Shown: positions 22,864-31,323, counted from the first letter of the stretch. The stretch is 64,000 nucleotides of DNA from an uncultured Acetatifactor sp. (GCA_910584375.1 CAJUAH010000008.1:62001-126000), one strand, 5' to 3'. Numbers and translations are program-made. Notes: generated by a model from the sequence alone, not told the origin.

Positions 22864-23546
22864 ACTCCCTCCAGTATGTCCTTCAACTTGCCCAACACCG
22901 TCTCCACGCAGTCCTCCACAAACCGCTCCGCCTGGGCCTCGGTCAGATAGGTATATTCCCGCTCGATATCCTCCCGTCCGCCCCGGTAAAATCCGGTGAT
23001 ATACTGCCTCCTGTTGTCAAAGGCATCCTCCACAAAAATATCCATGTAGCGGTTGACAAAACCCTCCGCATTCTCATAGATCTGAAAAGCCTTGAAACCC
23101 GGGTGTTTTTTCAGATACAGAAAGTCCAGGTCATACCAGTCCTTTTTCAGCGTCCACAGCAATTTATGGGGATCCTCCGCATACGCCTGCGGATACCTGG
23201 CCACACTGGGACTGTACACATGGTCGATCCACTCCAAATCCGTCAGCAGATGGGTCAGATAGCCCAGATAAAAAGAATATTGGCCCCGGTCATAGACCGC
23301 CCGCTGCTCTGGAGTGAAGTATTGCTCCAGATAAGATCCCACATCTATTTGGACTGTCCCGTCCTCCATATATGTCTTAAAATGGGACACTTTCGTGGAA
23401 GGCGCATAGGCGGTCCAATCCGCATTGGGCACGCCGCTGTCCGGGGCAATATTGCCCACGATAAACTCCGTCTCTTCCACCTTTGACAGACGTTCCAACA
23501 GCTTGTCCGCCACCCGCAAATGCACCATCCATGACGCCATACTCAT
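22860..23546 (-). CDS. Zinc-dependent phospholipase C-like protein
   Basis: A 228-residue protein with the N-terminal pattern WMVHLRVADKLLERL, then FIVGNIAPDSG and FYLGYLTHLLTDLEW. The spaced H and D residues match the zinc-dependent phospholipase C / S1-P1-type helical fold common in Clostridia. There is no signal peptide, so unlike secreted phospholipases it probably acts inside the cell on an unknown phosphoester. It starts inside the stop of the HD gene (ATGA) and ends inside the start of the kinase gene (ATGA). Confidence 0.75.
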   Translation of the reverse strand: MSMASWMVHLRVADKLLERLSKVEETEFIVGNIAPDSGVPNADWTAYAPSTKVSHFKTYMEDGTVQIDVGSYLEQYFTPEQRAVYDRGQYSFYLGYLTHLLTDLEWIDHVYSPSVARYPQAYAEDPHKLLWTLKKDWYDLDFLYLKKHPGFKAFQIYENAEGFVNRYMDIFVEDAFDNRRQYITGFYRGGREDIEREYTYLTEAQAERFVEDCVETVLGKLKDILEGV

Positions 23547-24118
23547 TCCCTCCGCCCTACGACTGTATAAATATCCTGCCGCATTTTCTTCTCAAAATAT
23601 ACTTTCAGCTCCAGGTTTTTGTCCCATTTGTCCTGCGGATAACTGCCATAACGCCGTTTCACATCCGCCATACGGTCTTCCATATCCACCACTGTGGTTC
23701 CCGCCAGCGAGTCGCAGACCTGGATCAGCCTGTCATAGTCGTCGTATACCAACTCCCCCAACAACTGGCGCAGCTCCTGCTGCTGCTCTGGAACAATATC
23801 CCATTTGCCTATGTAGTCCTCCAGTTTTTGAATACTGAAAGAATGGCTTAGGCAGATGCGCGCCGCCTCGTCATACCCCAACTCCGTCATATAGCGGTAT
23901 CCGTCGTAAATATGCCCCATGTGCTTAACCCCGAACTTGCGCCCGATATCGTGGAGCAGTCCCAGCACATAGGCCTTTTCCGGATCCATATCCCCGCAGG
24001 CCGCCGCAATCTTCTCCGCGCACCGGGCGACCACCCTGCTGTGTTCCGCCCATGCCCCCGGATTGCACGCCTCCCCGTCCCGCAACAATTCCTCCGCTTT
24101 TTCCCTTGTAGGTAACAT
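23543..24118 (-). CDS. HD-domain phosphohydrolase
   Basis: A 191-residue cytosolic protein. The HD motif is visible as WAEHSRVVARCAEKIA (first His), YVLGLLHDIGRKFG (HD pair) and a later CLSHSF histidine, ending in a region with DRLIQVCDSLAG that gives the last metal Asp. HD proteins hydrolyse nucleotides or other phosphoesters with a metal pair; the substrate is unknown. The frame is open to 24430, but that extension covers the C-terminal part of the methyltransferase gene in another frame, so ATG 24118 is taken. It heads a coupled trio with the phospholipase-C-like and kinase genes. Confidence 0.8.
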   Translation of the reverse strand: MLPTREKAEELLRDGEACNPGAWAEHSRVVARCAEKIAAACGDMDPEKAYVLGLLHDIGRKFGVKHMGHIYDGYRYMTELGYDEAARICLSHSFSIQKLEDYIGKWDIVPEQQQELRQLLGELVYDDYDRLIQVCDSLAGTTVVDMEDRMADVKRRYGSYPQDKWDKNLELKVYFEKKMRQDIYTVVGRRE

Positions 24119-24252
24119 CCTCTCACCATTCCTTTCCAAATACGCAAATGCCGCGCCACATACTATATGCCTGCAGGCATCCGCTTTCGCCTTCTTCCGC
24201 CCCAATGTTTTCCGCCTGTGCAGCGGCATTCCACAGGTGAAATATTGTTGCG

Positions 24253-24501
24253 TTACCCGCAGATGTAGCAGTATCCCTCTGTGCCGATCTCCGGCGTCTG
24301 TCCATGCAGAGTCAATTCCCACAGATATCTTCTCACTTCCTGCTCCTTTGCCCTGATCCGTTTTTCCAGCTGACCGTCCAACCCGCATAGATATTGCAGC
24401 AATTCCTCCGGTTGCGTGATCCGCAGACAATTGTGAAACGTCACCCGGGATACGCTGACAAATTCCGCGTCAAACAGCTCATCCATCCGCGCCATAAAAG
24501 C
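24253..24501 (-). pseudogene. C-terminal part of the MerR-methyltransferase, after an in-frame amber codon
   Basis: The reading frame continues without shift past the TAG at 24504-24502: GERK-stop-AFMARMDELFDAEFV. This 80-residue tail (LRITQPEELLQYL, then WELTLHGQTPEIGTEGYCYI) resembles the end of MerR-linked SAM methyltransferases, which continue past the Rossmann core with an xITxxxELxxYL segment. Full length would be about 386 residues, usual for the fusion. A CAG-to-TAG change explains it simply. Restart at ATG 24495, with AGAGGA twelve nt upstream, or readthrough cannot be excluded. Confidence 0.7.
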
Positions 24502-25413
24502 CTATTTCCTCTCACCAAACACCCCCGGCACTCTTATGCCCAGCACCGGCTCCAATATCCGGTTTACATCCCTGACAGATACCCGGGAAGTAAAAGTGGA
24601 GATCAACCTGCCTCCCTTAGTCAGCCCGCAGTGCAATCTGCTCAGCAGGTTTTCCCTGTCCTGAATATAGTTCCACAGATGCCCCGCCAGTATCAGATCA
24701 TACTCTGCCGTCGGACACTGCCATCTCTCCGCGTCTTCGCGCAAAAAGACAAGCCTGACTCCCGCTGCCAGTTCCCCCCGGCGCTCCCGGTACACTCCGC
24801 GCAGAAACTGCATTGTCTGCGTTTCTTTGTCAAGCAGGGTTATCCTGCATCCCCCGGGAATCTTCTGCCAGCCGCCACGCCACACATTCCCGTGGCCGCA
24901 GCCCACGTCCAGCACTTTCATCCCCGGTTCTAAATGCAACTGGTCAAACAGCCACGCATGCCATCTCTTCCTGCTGGTTCCGTAGCGTTCATACAGATCA
25001 TAGCGATAATTTGCCTGCTGATTCTTTGTCACCAGCTGCATAATCTCGGCAAATTGAGATACCGGCAGCTGATTCTCCCGGCAATATCCCTGTGCCCGGT
25101 CAATGATCTCCAGGATACGGTCCAGGCGGCGGCGCTCTTCCAGGATCAGCTCTCTCTGGCGCTCCAGCAGCCGGGCCGCCGACATCTGTTCTCCCTGCTC
25201 CAGAACCTGCTGTATCTCCTCCAGAGACAGCCCCACATACTTCAGCATCAATATTTCCTGGAGCCGCAGGACTGCGCTGTCGTCATATAATCGATACCCC
25301 TCCGCAGACCGCTCCCTGGGACGCAGGATGCCCTTTTCCTCATAAAACCGGATCGTTCGGGCAGATACCCCCGCCCACCGGGCCAGTTCCCCGGCTGTAT
25401 ACCGCTTTTGCAT
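24502..25413 (-). CDS. MerR regulator fused to SAM methyltransferase, truncated
   Basis: A 303-residue product. Residues 1-70 are a MerR helix-turn-helix (YTAGELARWAGVSARTIRFYE), residues about 70-120 a dimerising coiled coil (EEIQQVLEQGEQ onward), and residues about 165-290 a class I methyltransferase with VLDVGCGHGNVW for SAM and LILAGHLWNYIQD as motif IV region. The frame stops at a TAG in the middle of what looks like the methyltransferase C-terminus; the in-frame remainder is at 24253-24501. The core fold may be intact, but the tail is lost unless the amber is read through. The promoter has a MerR-type 19-bp spacer. Target unknown; related proteins often give drug or metabolite resistance. 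Confidence 0.85.
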   Translation of the reverse strand: MQKRYTAGELARWAGVSARTIRFYEEKGILRPRERSAEGYRLYDDSAVLRLQEILMLKYVGLSLEEIQQVLEQGEQMSAARLLERQRELILEERRRLDRILEIIDRAQGYCRENQLPVSQFAEIMQLVTKNQQANYRYDLYERYGTSRKRWHAWLFDQLHLEPGMKVLDVGCGHGNVWRGGWQKIPGGCRITLLDKETQTMQFLRGVYRERRGELAAGVRLVFLREDAERWQCPTAEYDLILAGHLWNYIQDRENLLSRLHCGLTKGGRLISTFTSRVSVRDVNRILEPVLGIRVPGVFGERK

Positions 25414-25441
25414 TCCTCCGTCCCTCCCCGCCCATAGATAC

Positions 25442-25472
25442 AGTATAGGGGTTTACGTAACGTCAATGTCAA
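25442..25472 (-). promoter_or_regulatory. MerR-type promoter with 19-bp spacer and operator
   Basis: Minus-strand TTGACA (25472-25467) and TATACT (25447-25442) are separated by 19 bp instead of 17. The spacer holds the dyad TTGACGT-t-ACGTAAA. MerR proteins activate exactly such over-long promoters by twisting the spacer, so autoregulation by the downstream MerR gene is inferred. Confidence 0.8.
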
Positions 25473-25512
25473 GTATTTTTCCGCTGATATTTTCCGTGTG
25501 CTGCCGCGCACA

Positions 25513-26343
25513 CTATTGTGTGCTCTTTTCAGGAGTATGCGGCTTTTCTGTCACATGCCCGCTGCTGACGCCATGAGATTCCTCATCCAGAGGCAGCCAG
25601 TCCAGAGCGTCATGGATCTGACTGTTCCAAAAATCCCAATCGTGACCTCCCGCAGTCTCCACATAGGTCAGTTCCGTTCCCTGCGTTTCGAAAAATTCTT
25701 TCAGTTTCCTGTTCGCGGTCAACAGGCCATCCTCCAGGCCGCAGGACATATAGATCCTGGGCACGCGCCCTTTCTCTCTGGCGTTCTCAAAAGCGATCTT
25801 CGGATTCAGATCCGTCTTCTCCGCCTTCTTTTTATCTCCGAAACAGGCCAGCCCTCCAAAGAGACCGTGTCCTTTTTCCTCGAAGATGTGAAACGCTCCG
25901 GACAGGGCGATGATATGGCTGAATGTATCGCAATATTTCAGCCCGTTGCGCATAGCTCCGTAGCCTCCCATGGACAGTCCCCCGATAAAAGTGTCTTCCC
26001 GCCGGGCAGACAGCGGAAACGTCTTTCTCATCATACCCGGCAGTTCCTGTCCGATAAAAGTACCGTAGGCGCTGTTTGGCTGAGTATGGTCAAAATAAAA
26101 CGAATTTTCCCCGCTGGGCATGACCACCGCCAGATTCCTGGCCTCCGCCCACCTCTGAATACATGTGCCTGAGATCCAGTCCACGTTGCTGCCCAGCAGC
26201 CCGTGGAGCAGATACAGCGTCTTATACCGTTTCTCCTTCTGCGCGTCCGTCCCGATATTCATCTTATCCACGGGAAGAATCACCTGTACTTCCACCGTGC
26301 GCAGCAGCGCCATGGAAAGATACGTCATTTGGATCAAAGCCAT
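25513..26343 (-). CDS. Alpha/beta-hydrolase esterase (EstA / esterase D-like)
   Basis: A 276-residue cytosolic esterase. It shows TLYLLHGLLGSNVDW (oxyanion region), the nucleophile elbow GLSMGGYGA, an Asp in SCGLEDGLL and the catalytic His in GGHDWDFW. This is the putative-esterase family that includes tributyrin esterase EstA and feruloyl/S-formylglutathione esterases. It probably cleaves small acyl or hydroxycinnamoyl esters. AAGGAGG lies 9 nt before the ATG. The last 20 residues (after LDWLPLDEE) are polar and probably disordered. Divergent from ybaK. Confidence 0.88.
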   Translation of the reverse strand: MALIQMTYLSMALLRTVEVQVILPVDKMNIGTDAQKEKRYKTLYLLHGLLGSNVDWISGTCIQRWAEARNLAVVMPSGENSFYFDHTQPNSAYGTFIGQELPGMMRKTFPLSARREDTFIGGLSMGGYGAMRNGLKYCDTFSHIIALSGAFHIFEEKGHGLFGGLACFGDKKKAEKTDLNPKIAFENAREKGRVPRIYMSCGLEDGLLTANRKLKEFFETQGTELTYVETAGGHDWDFWNSQIHDALDWLPLDEESHGVSSGHVTEKPHTPEKSTQ

Positions 26344-26433
26344 ATTTATTTACCTCCTTACCTTTAATTACAATCATACGCCTTTTACCGTTTTCTATCC
26401 AACGCTCCGCTCTGGCTATTACCGCAGCGGGGC

Positions 26434-26462
26434 TTGACACACTTTTGCTCCCGGACTATACT
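26434..26462 (+). promoter_or_regulatory. ybaK promoter
   Basis: TTGACA (26434-26439), a 17-bp spacer, TATACT (26457-26462): a near-consensus vegetative promoter. It is about 130 bp upstream of the ybaK start, so the mRNA has a long leader filled by the palindromes at 26469-26560. Confidence 0.75.
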
Positions 26463-26468
26463 TTATAC

Positions 26469-26560
26469 CGTAATATAGTGCGCTTCAGCGCACATTTCAA
26501 TCAGTAGAGTTAAATGCGGAGCATTTTACTCGTTATAACGTAATATGGTGCGTTTCAGCC
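26469..26560. repeat. Palindrome cluster in the ybaK leader
   Basis: Three dyads follow one another: GTGCGC-TTCA-GCGCAC (26478-26493), GAGTTAAATGC-GGA-GCATTTTACTC (26507-26531, one mismatch) and CGTTATAACG (26531-26540). CGTAATATGGTGCGTTTCAGC near 26539 repeats CGTAATATAGTGCGCTTCAGC near 26469 with two changes. It looks like a mosaic REP-type element, or a leader with stable hairpins. Confidence 0.65.
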
Positions 26561-26596
26561 AGGCATCGATAAACATGCGGAAAAGAGGAAAATATC

Positions 26597-27085
26597 ATGT
26601 CCAAATCAAAAGAAAGCAAGACCAACGCCATGCGCATCCTGGAATCCATGAAGATTCCCTTTACACAATATACTTACGAATGCGATACATTTATCGACGC
26701 ACTGAAGATCGCGGACAGACTGGGGCTGCCCTATGAAAAAGTCTACAAGACTCTGGTAACAAAGGGAGCCCGGGACTATTTTGTATTTGTGATTCCCATA
26801 GACCGGGAGCTTGACCTGAAAGCCGCAGCCCGCAGCGTGGGGGAAAAGAGCATAGAAATGATCCATGTGAAAGACATTAATGCCGTCACCGGCTATATTC
26901 GGGGCGGCTGCACCGCCATCGGCATGAAAAAGCAATATGTGACCCGGCTCGACGTCTCCGCCGCCGGGCTGCCCGCGATCATCGTCAGCGGGGGACGTCT
27001 GGGATGCCAGATCGAGCTTGCTCCAGAAGACCTGCTCTCCGCCGCCAGAGCCGAGTATGCGGACGTGATCCGTCACGACCAATAG
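26597..27085 (+). CDS. ybaK: Cys-tRNA(Pro) deacylase, YbaK/EbsC family
   Basis: A 162-residue cytosolic editing enzyme that hydrolyses Cys-tRNA(Pro) made in error by prolyl-tRNA synthetase. YEKVYKTLVTKGARDYFVFVIP carries the conserved Lys of the family, and AVTGYIRGGCTAIGMKK is the substrate loop (GYxxGGxxPxG, with A-I in place of S-P in some relatives). IIVSGGRLGCQIELAPEDLL closes the fold. GAGGAAAA lies 7 nt before the ATG. Monocistronic, ending at a hairpin that spans its stop codon. Confidence 0.92.
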   Translation: MSKSKESKTNAMRILESMKIPFTQYTYECDTFIDALKIADRLGLPYEKVYKTLVTKGARDYFVFVIPIDRELDLKAAARSVGEKSIEMIHVKDINAVTGYIRGGCTAIGMKKQYVTRLDVSAAGLPAIIVSGGRLGCQIELAPEDLLSAARAEYADVIRHDQ

Positions 27086-27102
27086 GGGGAAGTCCCCCTA
27101 TT
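27081..27102. terminator. Convergent hairpin overlapping both stop codons
   Basis: AATAGGGGGA-AG-TCCCCCTATT has perfect 10-bp arms. The TAG of ybaK (27083-27085) lies in the left arm and the TAG of the minus-strand GGDEF gene (27100-27098) in the right arm. There is no long T run, so termination strength is uncertain. Confidence 0.65.
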
Positions 27103-29059
27103 CCGAATCCCGCATATCTCCCTCTATCCAAAATTCCTCCCTGTCTCCCACAAAACCGGGATCTTTACAGAAATCGTTATATATATCCCCGATCTCCGTC
27201 TCCGTCATCACACTGTCACAGAACACCAGACCGGATACATAACCCCGGAAAGATTTTTGAAACGGATCTCCGCCCAGCAGAATCTGCTTACAGGCAGGCA
27301 GTTGTGGAACATCCTCCGCCTCCCCGGCCAACCGACCGTTCAGATACAGGCGGCCGACACATGTGAACGCGTCGAAAGTGACACAAAGAAAGCTCCATTT
27401 ATTCCGCTGCACCATCCGGACCAAAATGTCATGAAACTGCGCTACAAAATTGTCCTGATGTACCCGATATACCGTGGAATGATCCGGCGAGTAGGGCACC
27501 ATGGACATAAAGCCGTTATTATACCGGGCGTACAACACGCTGCTCCAGCCGTTTAACTCCAGAGGCTTGATCCACATGCACACGGTATAGGAGTCGCTGG
27601 CCAGCAGCTCCGGCGGCAATTCCAGCACGTTATGCCGCACGTCACCGCCGTCGAACAACACGCCTCCCCAATTGGCGCTGATTCCCTCCGTCAGATGTAC
27701 CCCCACGCCTGACGGAACGGCCCGCATAGCGCCGTCCACGGCGGCATAATCCGTCCAGAAAGGAAATTCCGTCACCCGCATCTCCGTTCGCAGATTCGTT
27801 CTCACATATTCCAGAAAATCTTCCACGTTCATCGGTTTTGAGAAGTAATCCCCGCCCACGGCGTTACAGCCGCACTCGATGAGATACATAATATCTTCCC
27901 GGGAACTGACGCCGTCCGCCACAATATCCATCTTGAGCTCACGGCCCACAGCCATCAGGGTCTTCATGATCCTGCGTCCCTTATGGCTGGAAAACGCATG
28001 CCGCATATACTCCCTCTGGAATTTCAGCGTGTCGATGGGCAGCATATCCCAGTATCGCAGACTGCCGAAATCCAGTCCCACTCCTGTGAACGAGATATGA
28101 AAGCCGCATTTGTGCAGCGCCTCGATATTGGCAAACATCTCCTCTTTGCCTCTCGTCGAAAAAGCGGATTCCTCTATCTCCAGCTCCAGTTCCTCCGCCT
28201 TCACCTTATAACGGCGCATCATACTTTCCAACCAGGACAAAAGACTGCCGTTCATCAGCTGCAGCCGCGAGATCCGCACCGCTACCCGGTCCGGTCTCTC
28301 TTTCGCCCCTCTGAAGACAGCGATGTCCTGCAATACCTTCTCTATAACCCAGGCGTTGAGCTCCGCGGCAAAACCGTTTTTAATGAACAGCGGCAAAAAC
28401 TCCTCCTGCCCTTTGCACCGTCCGTCCGGCATATTCCATACCAGATACGCCTGCGCCATATGAAGCCGGGGAGTCTGGGCCATGACAATGGGCACATAGC
28501 GCACCTCAAACTCCCTGTTCTCCAGCGCCTGTTGCTGTCTCTTCTCCATCTCAAGCTCGCCCAGCACCAGCTCCGCGATATCGTTAAACACAACGTAGCG
28601 GCCTTTACCGTTGTCCTTGGCATGGTACATGGCCATATCGCTCTTCAGCAGCGTTTCCTCCAGGGTATCTCCCACCTCTTCGTCGTAAAGGATACCGATA
28701 CTCATGGACACATTGGTAAGAATCTGTTCCGCGCCTTCCTTGCTCCGCACCCTCTCTATGATCCTGCCCGCCATGGCGCACAGTTCCTCCCGGCTGACTT
28801 CTCTGGGAAAAACCAGCACAAATTCATCTCCGCCCATTCGCACGGCGCGGGCCATGGGGGCGCTCTTTTGAAGGATTCCGGCAATATTTACCAGCAGCGC
28901 GTCTCCCTGATTATGTCCGTAAATATCATTGACAATCTTAAAATTATCCACATCCAGAAACATAAAATGAATCCTGCTGCCCAGCGCGAGTCCATGGTAA
29001 TAAGCGTACAGAGCCTGACGAGTCCACAGGCCGGTCAGATAATCCTTTTCGTATTCCAC
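27098..29059 (-). CDS. GGDEF - degenerate EAL - LamG protein
   Basis: A 653-residue protein with no membrane segment. Residues 1-165 are a GGDEF domain with intact RMGGDEF (75-80), so diguanylate cyclase activity is possible. Residues about 180-425 have the EAL fold, but the key motif reads AYLVWN where EALVRW is expected, and DDFGTG is replaced by TGVGLDFGS, so it is probably inactive and may bind c-di-GMP or GTP. Residues about 440-640 form a LamG/concanavalin-like domain (SYTVCMWIKPLELNGWSSVL, WSFLCVTFD). A lectin-type fold on a cytosolic second-messenger enzyme is unusual. Start is GTG with GGAGGAG 6 nt upstream. Confidence 0.87.
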   Translation of the reverse strand: MEYEKDYLTGLWTRQALYAYYHGLALGSRIHFMFLDVDNFKIVNDIYGHNQGDALLVNIAGILQKSAPMARAVRMGGDEFVLVFPREVSREELCAMAGRIIERVRSKEGAEQILTNVSMSIGILYDEEVGDTLEETLLKSDMAMYHAKDNGKGRYVVFNDIAELVLGELEMEKRQQQALENREFEVRYVPIVMAQTPRLHMAQAYLVWNMPDGRCKGQEEFLPLFIKNGFAAELNAWVIEKVLQDIAVFRGAKERPDRVAVRISRLQLMNGSLLSWLESMMRRYKVKAEELELEIEESAFSTRGKEEMFANIEALHKCGFHISFTGVGLDFGSLRYWDMLPIDTLKFQREYMRHAFSSHKGRRIMKTLMAVGRELKMDIVADGVSSREDIMYLIECGCNAVGGDYFSKPMNVEDFLEYVRTNLRTEMRVTEFPFWTDYAAVDGAMRAVPSGVGVHLTEGISANWGGVLFDGGDVRHNVLELPPELLASDSYTVCMWIKPLELNGWSSVLYARYNNGFMSMVPYSPDHSTVYRVHQDNFVAQFHDILVRMVQRNKWSFLCVTFDAFTCVGRLYLNGRLAGEAEDVPQLPACKQILLGGDPFQKSFRGYVSGLVFCDSVMTETEIGDIYNDFCKDPGFVGDREEFWIEGDMRDSE

Positions 29060-29142
29060 TCCGGTCTCCTCCTTTCACAAATCTTTTTAAACAGTCTCAA
29101 AATTCCCCCGCCGCAGACCGCCCAACAGCAGTCCGCCGCGTC

Positions 29143-30357
29143 TTACAACGCCTTGATCCGCTCCACAGCCTCCACTGTATTCTCATAACTTCCAAAAGCG
29201 GTCAGGCGGAAATACGTCTCGCCGCTGGGCCCGAAACCGGAGCCCGGCGTCCCCACCACGTTGGCCTTCTCCAGCAGATAGTCAAAAAACTCCCAGCTGC
29301 TCATTCCCCTGGGCGCTCTCAGCCAGATATAAGGAGCGTTCACACCGCCGGATACTTCATACCCCGCATCCTTGAGCCCATGATAGATATACGCGGCGTT
29401 CTTCATATAATATGCCACCTGCTGCCGCAGTTGTGCCTTTCCCTCTTCAGAATACACCGCCTCTCCGGCCCGCTGTACGATATAGGGAGCGCCGTTGTAC
29501 TTGGTGCCATGGCGCCTTGCCCACAGACTGTGCAGGCTCACTTCCCCCGCTTTCAGCTCCCTGGGGATCACGGTAAAGCCCAGACGTACGCCGGTAAAGC
29601 CTGCGTTCTTGGAAAAGGAGCGCAGTTCGATGGCACAGGTTTTCGCTCCCTGGCACTCATAGATGCTGTGAGGTATATTCTCCTGGGATATGTATGCCTC
29701 ATAAGCCGCGTCATAGATGATGACGGCTCCCACCCTGTTGGCATAATCCACCCACTCCTGCAGCTGCCTCCCGGTAATCGCCGAGCCTGTGGGATTATTG
29801 GGGAAACACAGGTAAATGATATCCGGCGTCTCCTTCGGCAGCTCGGGGACAAAATCGTTCTCCCTGGTGCAGGGCATATAGATCACATTGCTCCATGTCT
29901 CCTTCTGCGGGTCATAAGTACCGGTACGCCCCGCCATCACATTGGTATCCACATACACAGGATAGACCGGGTCGCATACCGCGATCCGATTATCCGTGCT
30001 GAAAATCTCCTGAATATTGCCGGAATCACATTTCGCTCCGTCGGAAATAAATATCTCATCCGCACTGATATCGCAGCCCCTGGCCCTGTAGTCGTTGTCG
30101 GCAATGGCATTTCTCAGGAACTCATAGCCAAGATCCGGCGCATATCCCCGAAATGTTGCCGCATCTCCCATCTCGTCCACCGCGCCGTGCAGCGCTTTGA
30201 TAATAGCCGGAGCCAGAGGCTGCGTCACATCCCCGATCCCCAGGCGAATGATCTTCCTGTCCGGGTGGGCGGCAGCGTAAGCTTTCACCTTTTTGCCGAT
30301 GGTGGAAAACAGATAACTCCCCGGCAGCTTTAAATAGTTGTCATTCACTTTATACAT
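29143..30357 (-). CDS. dapL: LL-diaminopimelate aminotransferase
   Basis: A 404-residue PLP enzyme that converts tetrahydrodipicolinate directly to LL-diaminopimelate in lysine and cell-wall synthesis. Family marks are LPGSYLFSTIGKKVKAY, IRLGIGDVTQPLAPAI, IYLCFPNNPTGSA and the PLP lysine in ELRSFSKNAGFTGVRLG. The last residues, VERIKAL, match the usual C-terminus. Its ATG overlaps the dapF stop by 8 nt, so epimerase and aminotransferase, the two enzymes flanking LL-diaminopimelate, are translated as a coupled pair. Confidence 0.95.
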   Translation of the reverse strand: MYKVNDNYLKLPGSYLFSTIGKKVKAYAAAHPDRKIIRLGIGDVTQPLAPAIIKALHGAVDEMGDAATFRGYAPDLGYEFLRNAIADNDYRARGCDISADEIFISDGAKCDSGNIQEIFSTDNRIAVCDPVYPVYVDTNVMAGRTGTYDPQKETWSNVIYMPCTRENDFVPELPKETPDIIYLCFPNNPTGSAITGRQLQEWVDYANRVGAVIIYDAAYEAYISQENIPHSIYECQGAKTCAIELRSFSKNAGFTGVRLGFTVIPRELKAGEVSLHSLWARRHGTKYNGAPYIVQRAGEAVYSEEGKAQLRQQVAYYMKNAAYIYHGLKDAGYEVSGGVNAPYIWLRAPRGMSSWEFFDYLLEKANVVGTPGSGFGPSGETYFRLTAFGSYENTVEAVERIKAL

Positions 30358-31198
30358 ATTTATTTACCTCGCCTTCAAATACAGTGACCGCGGGTCCGCT
30401 CATATATACCAGGTCGTGTTCCCTGTCCCACATGACTTCGATCTCGCCTCCCAGTACGCTGACTGTCACCTGATCGTCCGTCAGGCCGTTCAGCACACAG
30501 GCCACCGCCGTGGCACAGCATCCCGTTCCGCAGGCCAAAGTTTCTCCCGTTCCTCTCTCCCATACGCGCATCTTCACATGCCGTCTGTCTATGACCTGTA
30601 CAAACTCCGTATTGGTACGTCTGGGAAACAGTTCATGATGCTCAAACTGCGGGCCAATCCGTTCCAGCTCCAGTTCCTCCGTCCCGTCCACAAATATCAC
30701 CGCATGGGGATTCCCCATGGATACGCAGGTCATACGGTACTCCAATCCCTCCACACAGATGGGAACGTTCACAGCCTTCCCGCCTGAAACCGCAACCGGA
30801 ATCCGCTCCGGCTCCAGAACAGGTTTTCCCATGTTCACCTTTATCCGGGACACCTTATTTTCCGCATCCGTCTCCAGCTCCAGATATTTGACCTGTCCCG
30901 CACTGACAACGGTCAGTTTCCTTTTATCCGTCAGTCCCTTGTCATATACAAACTTGCCCACGCAGCGTATTCCGTTGCCGCACATCTCCGCTCGGGTTCC
31001 GTCGGCATTGTACATCTCCATCTCAAAATCCGCCTCGTCGCTGGGATTGATAAAGATCACGCCGTCTCCGCCCACGCCGAAATGCCGGTCGCTCAAAAAG
31101 CGCACCGCCTCCGGCTTATCTTCCTGCGGGATCCGCCACGCCGCGCCGTCCACATAAATATAATCATTGCCGCATCCATGCATCTTGGTAAATCTCAT
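30350..31198 (-). CDS. dapF: Diaminopimelate epimerase
   Basis: A 282-residue PLP-independent epimerase turning LL- into meso-diaminopimelate. The two catalytic cysteines are in EMCGNGIRC (C73) and LACGTGCC. MRFTKMHGCGNDYIYVDG is the standard N-terminus; AGG-GGGAG eight to fourteen nt upstream supports ATG 31198 over an in-frame ATG at 31252. First gene of the dapF-dapL pair. Confidence 0.95.
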   Translation of the reverse strand: MRFTKMHGCGNDYIYVDGAAWRIPQEDKPEAVRFLSDRHFGVGGDGVIFINPSDEADFEMEMYNADGTRAEMCGNGIRCVGKFVYDKGLTDKRKLTVVSAGQVKYLELETDAENKVSRIKVNMGKPVLEPERIPVAVSGGKAVNVPICVEGLEYRMTCVSMGNPHAVIFVDGTEELELERIGPQFEHHELFPRRTNTEFVQVIDRRHVKMRVWERGTGETLACGTGCCATAVACVLNGLTDDQVTVSVLGGEIEVMWDREHDLVYMSGPAVTVFEGEVNKYV

Positions 31199-31323
31199 AC
31201 CCGCGCTCCCCCTTATCATTCCCATCATAATATTTTTTTTGCAAAATTGCAAATCTCTTTTCCGTCATAAACACTTTTTTACTCGCATAACCTATATTAA
31301 CAACGAGCAAAGCGAGGCATAAC

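Noticed and set aside
24502..24504. Pyrrolysine or general amber suppression at the split methyltransferase
   Set aside because: Several ordinary genes here end with TAG (for example ybaK and the XRE gene at 3211), so TAG is used as a stop; no pyl genes are visible.
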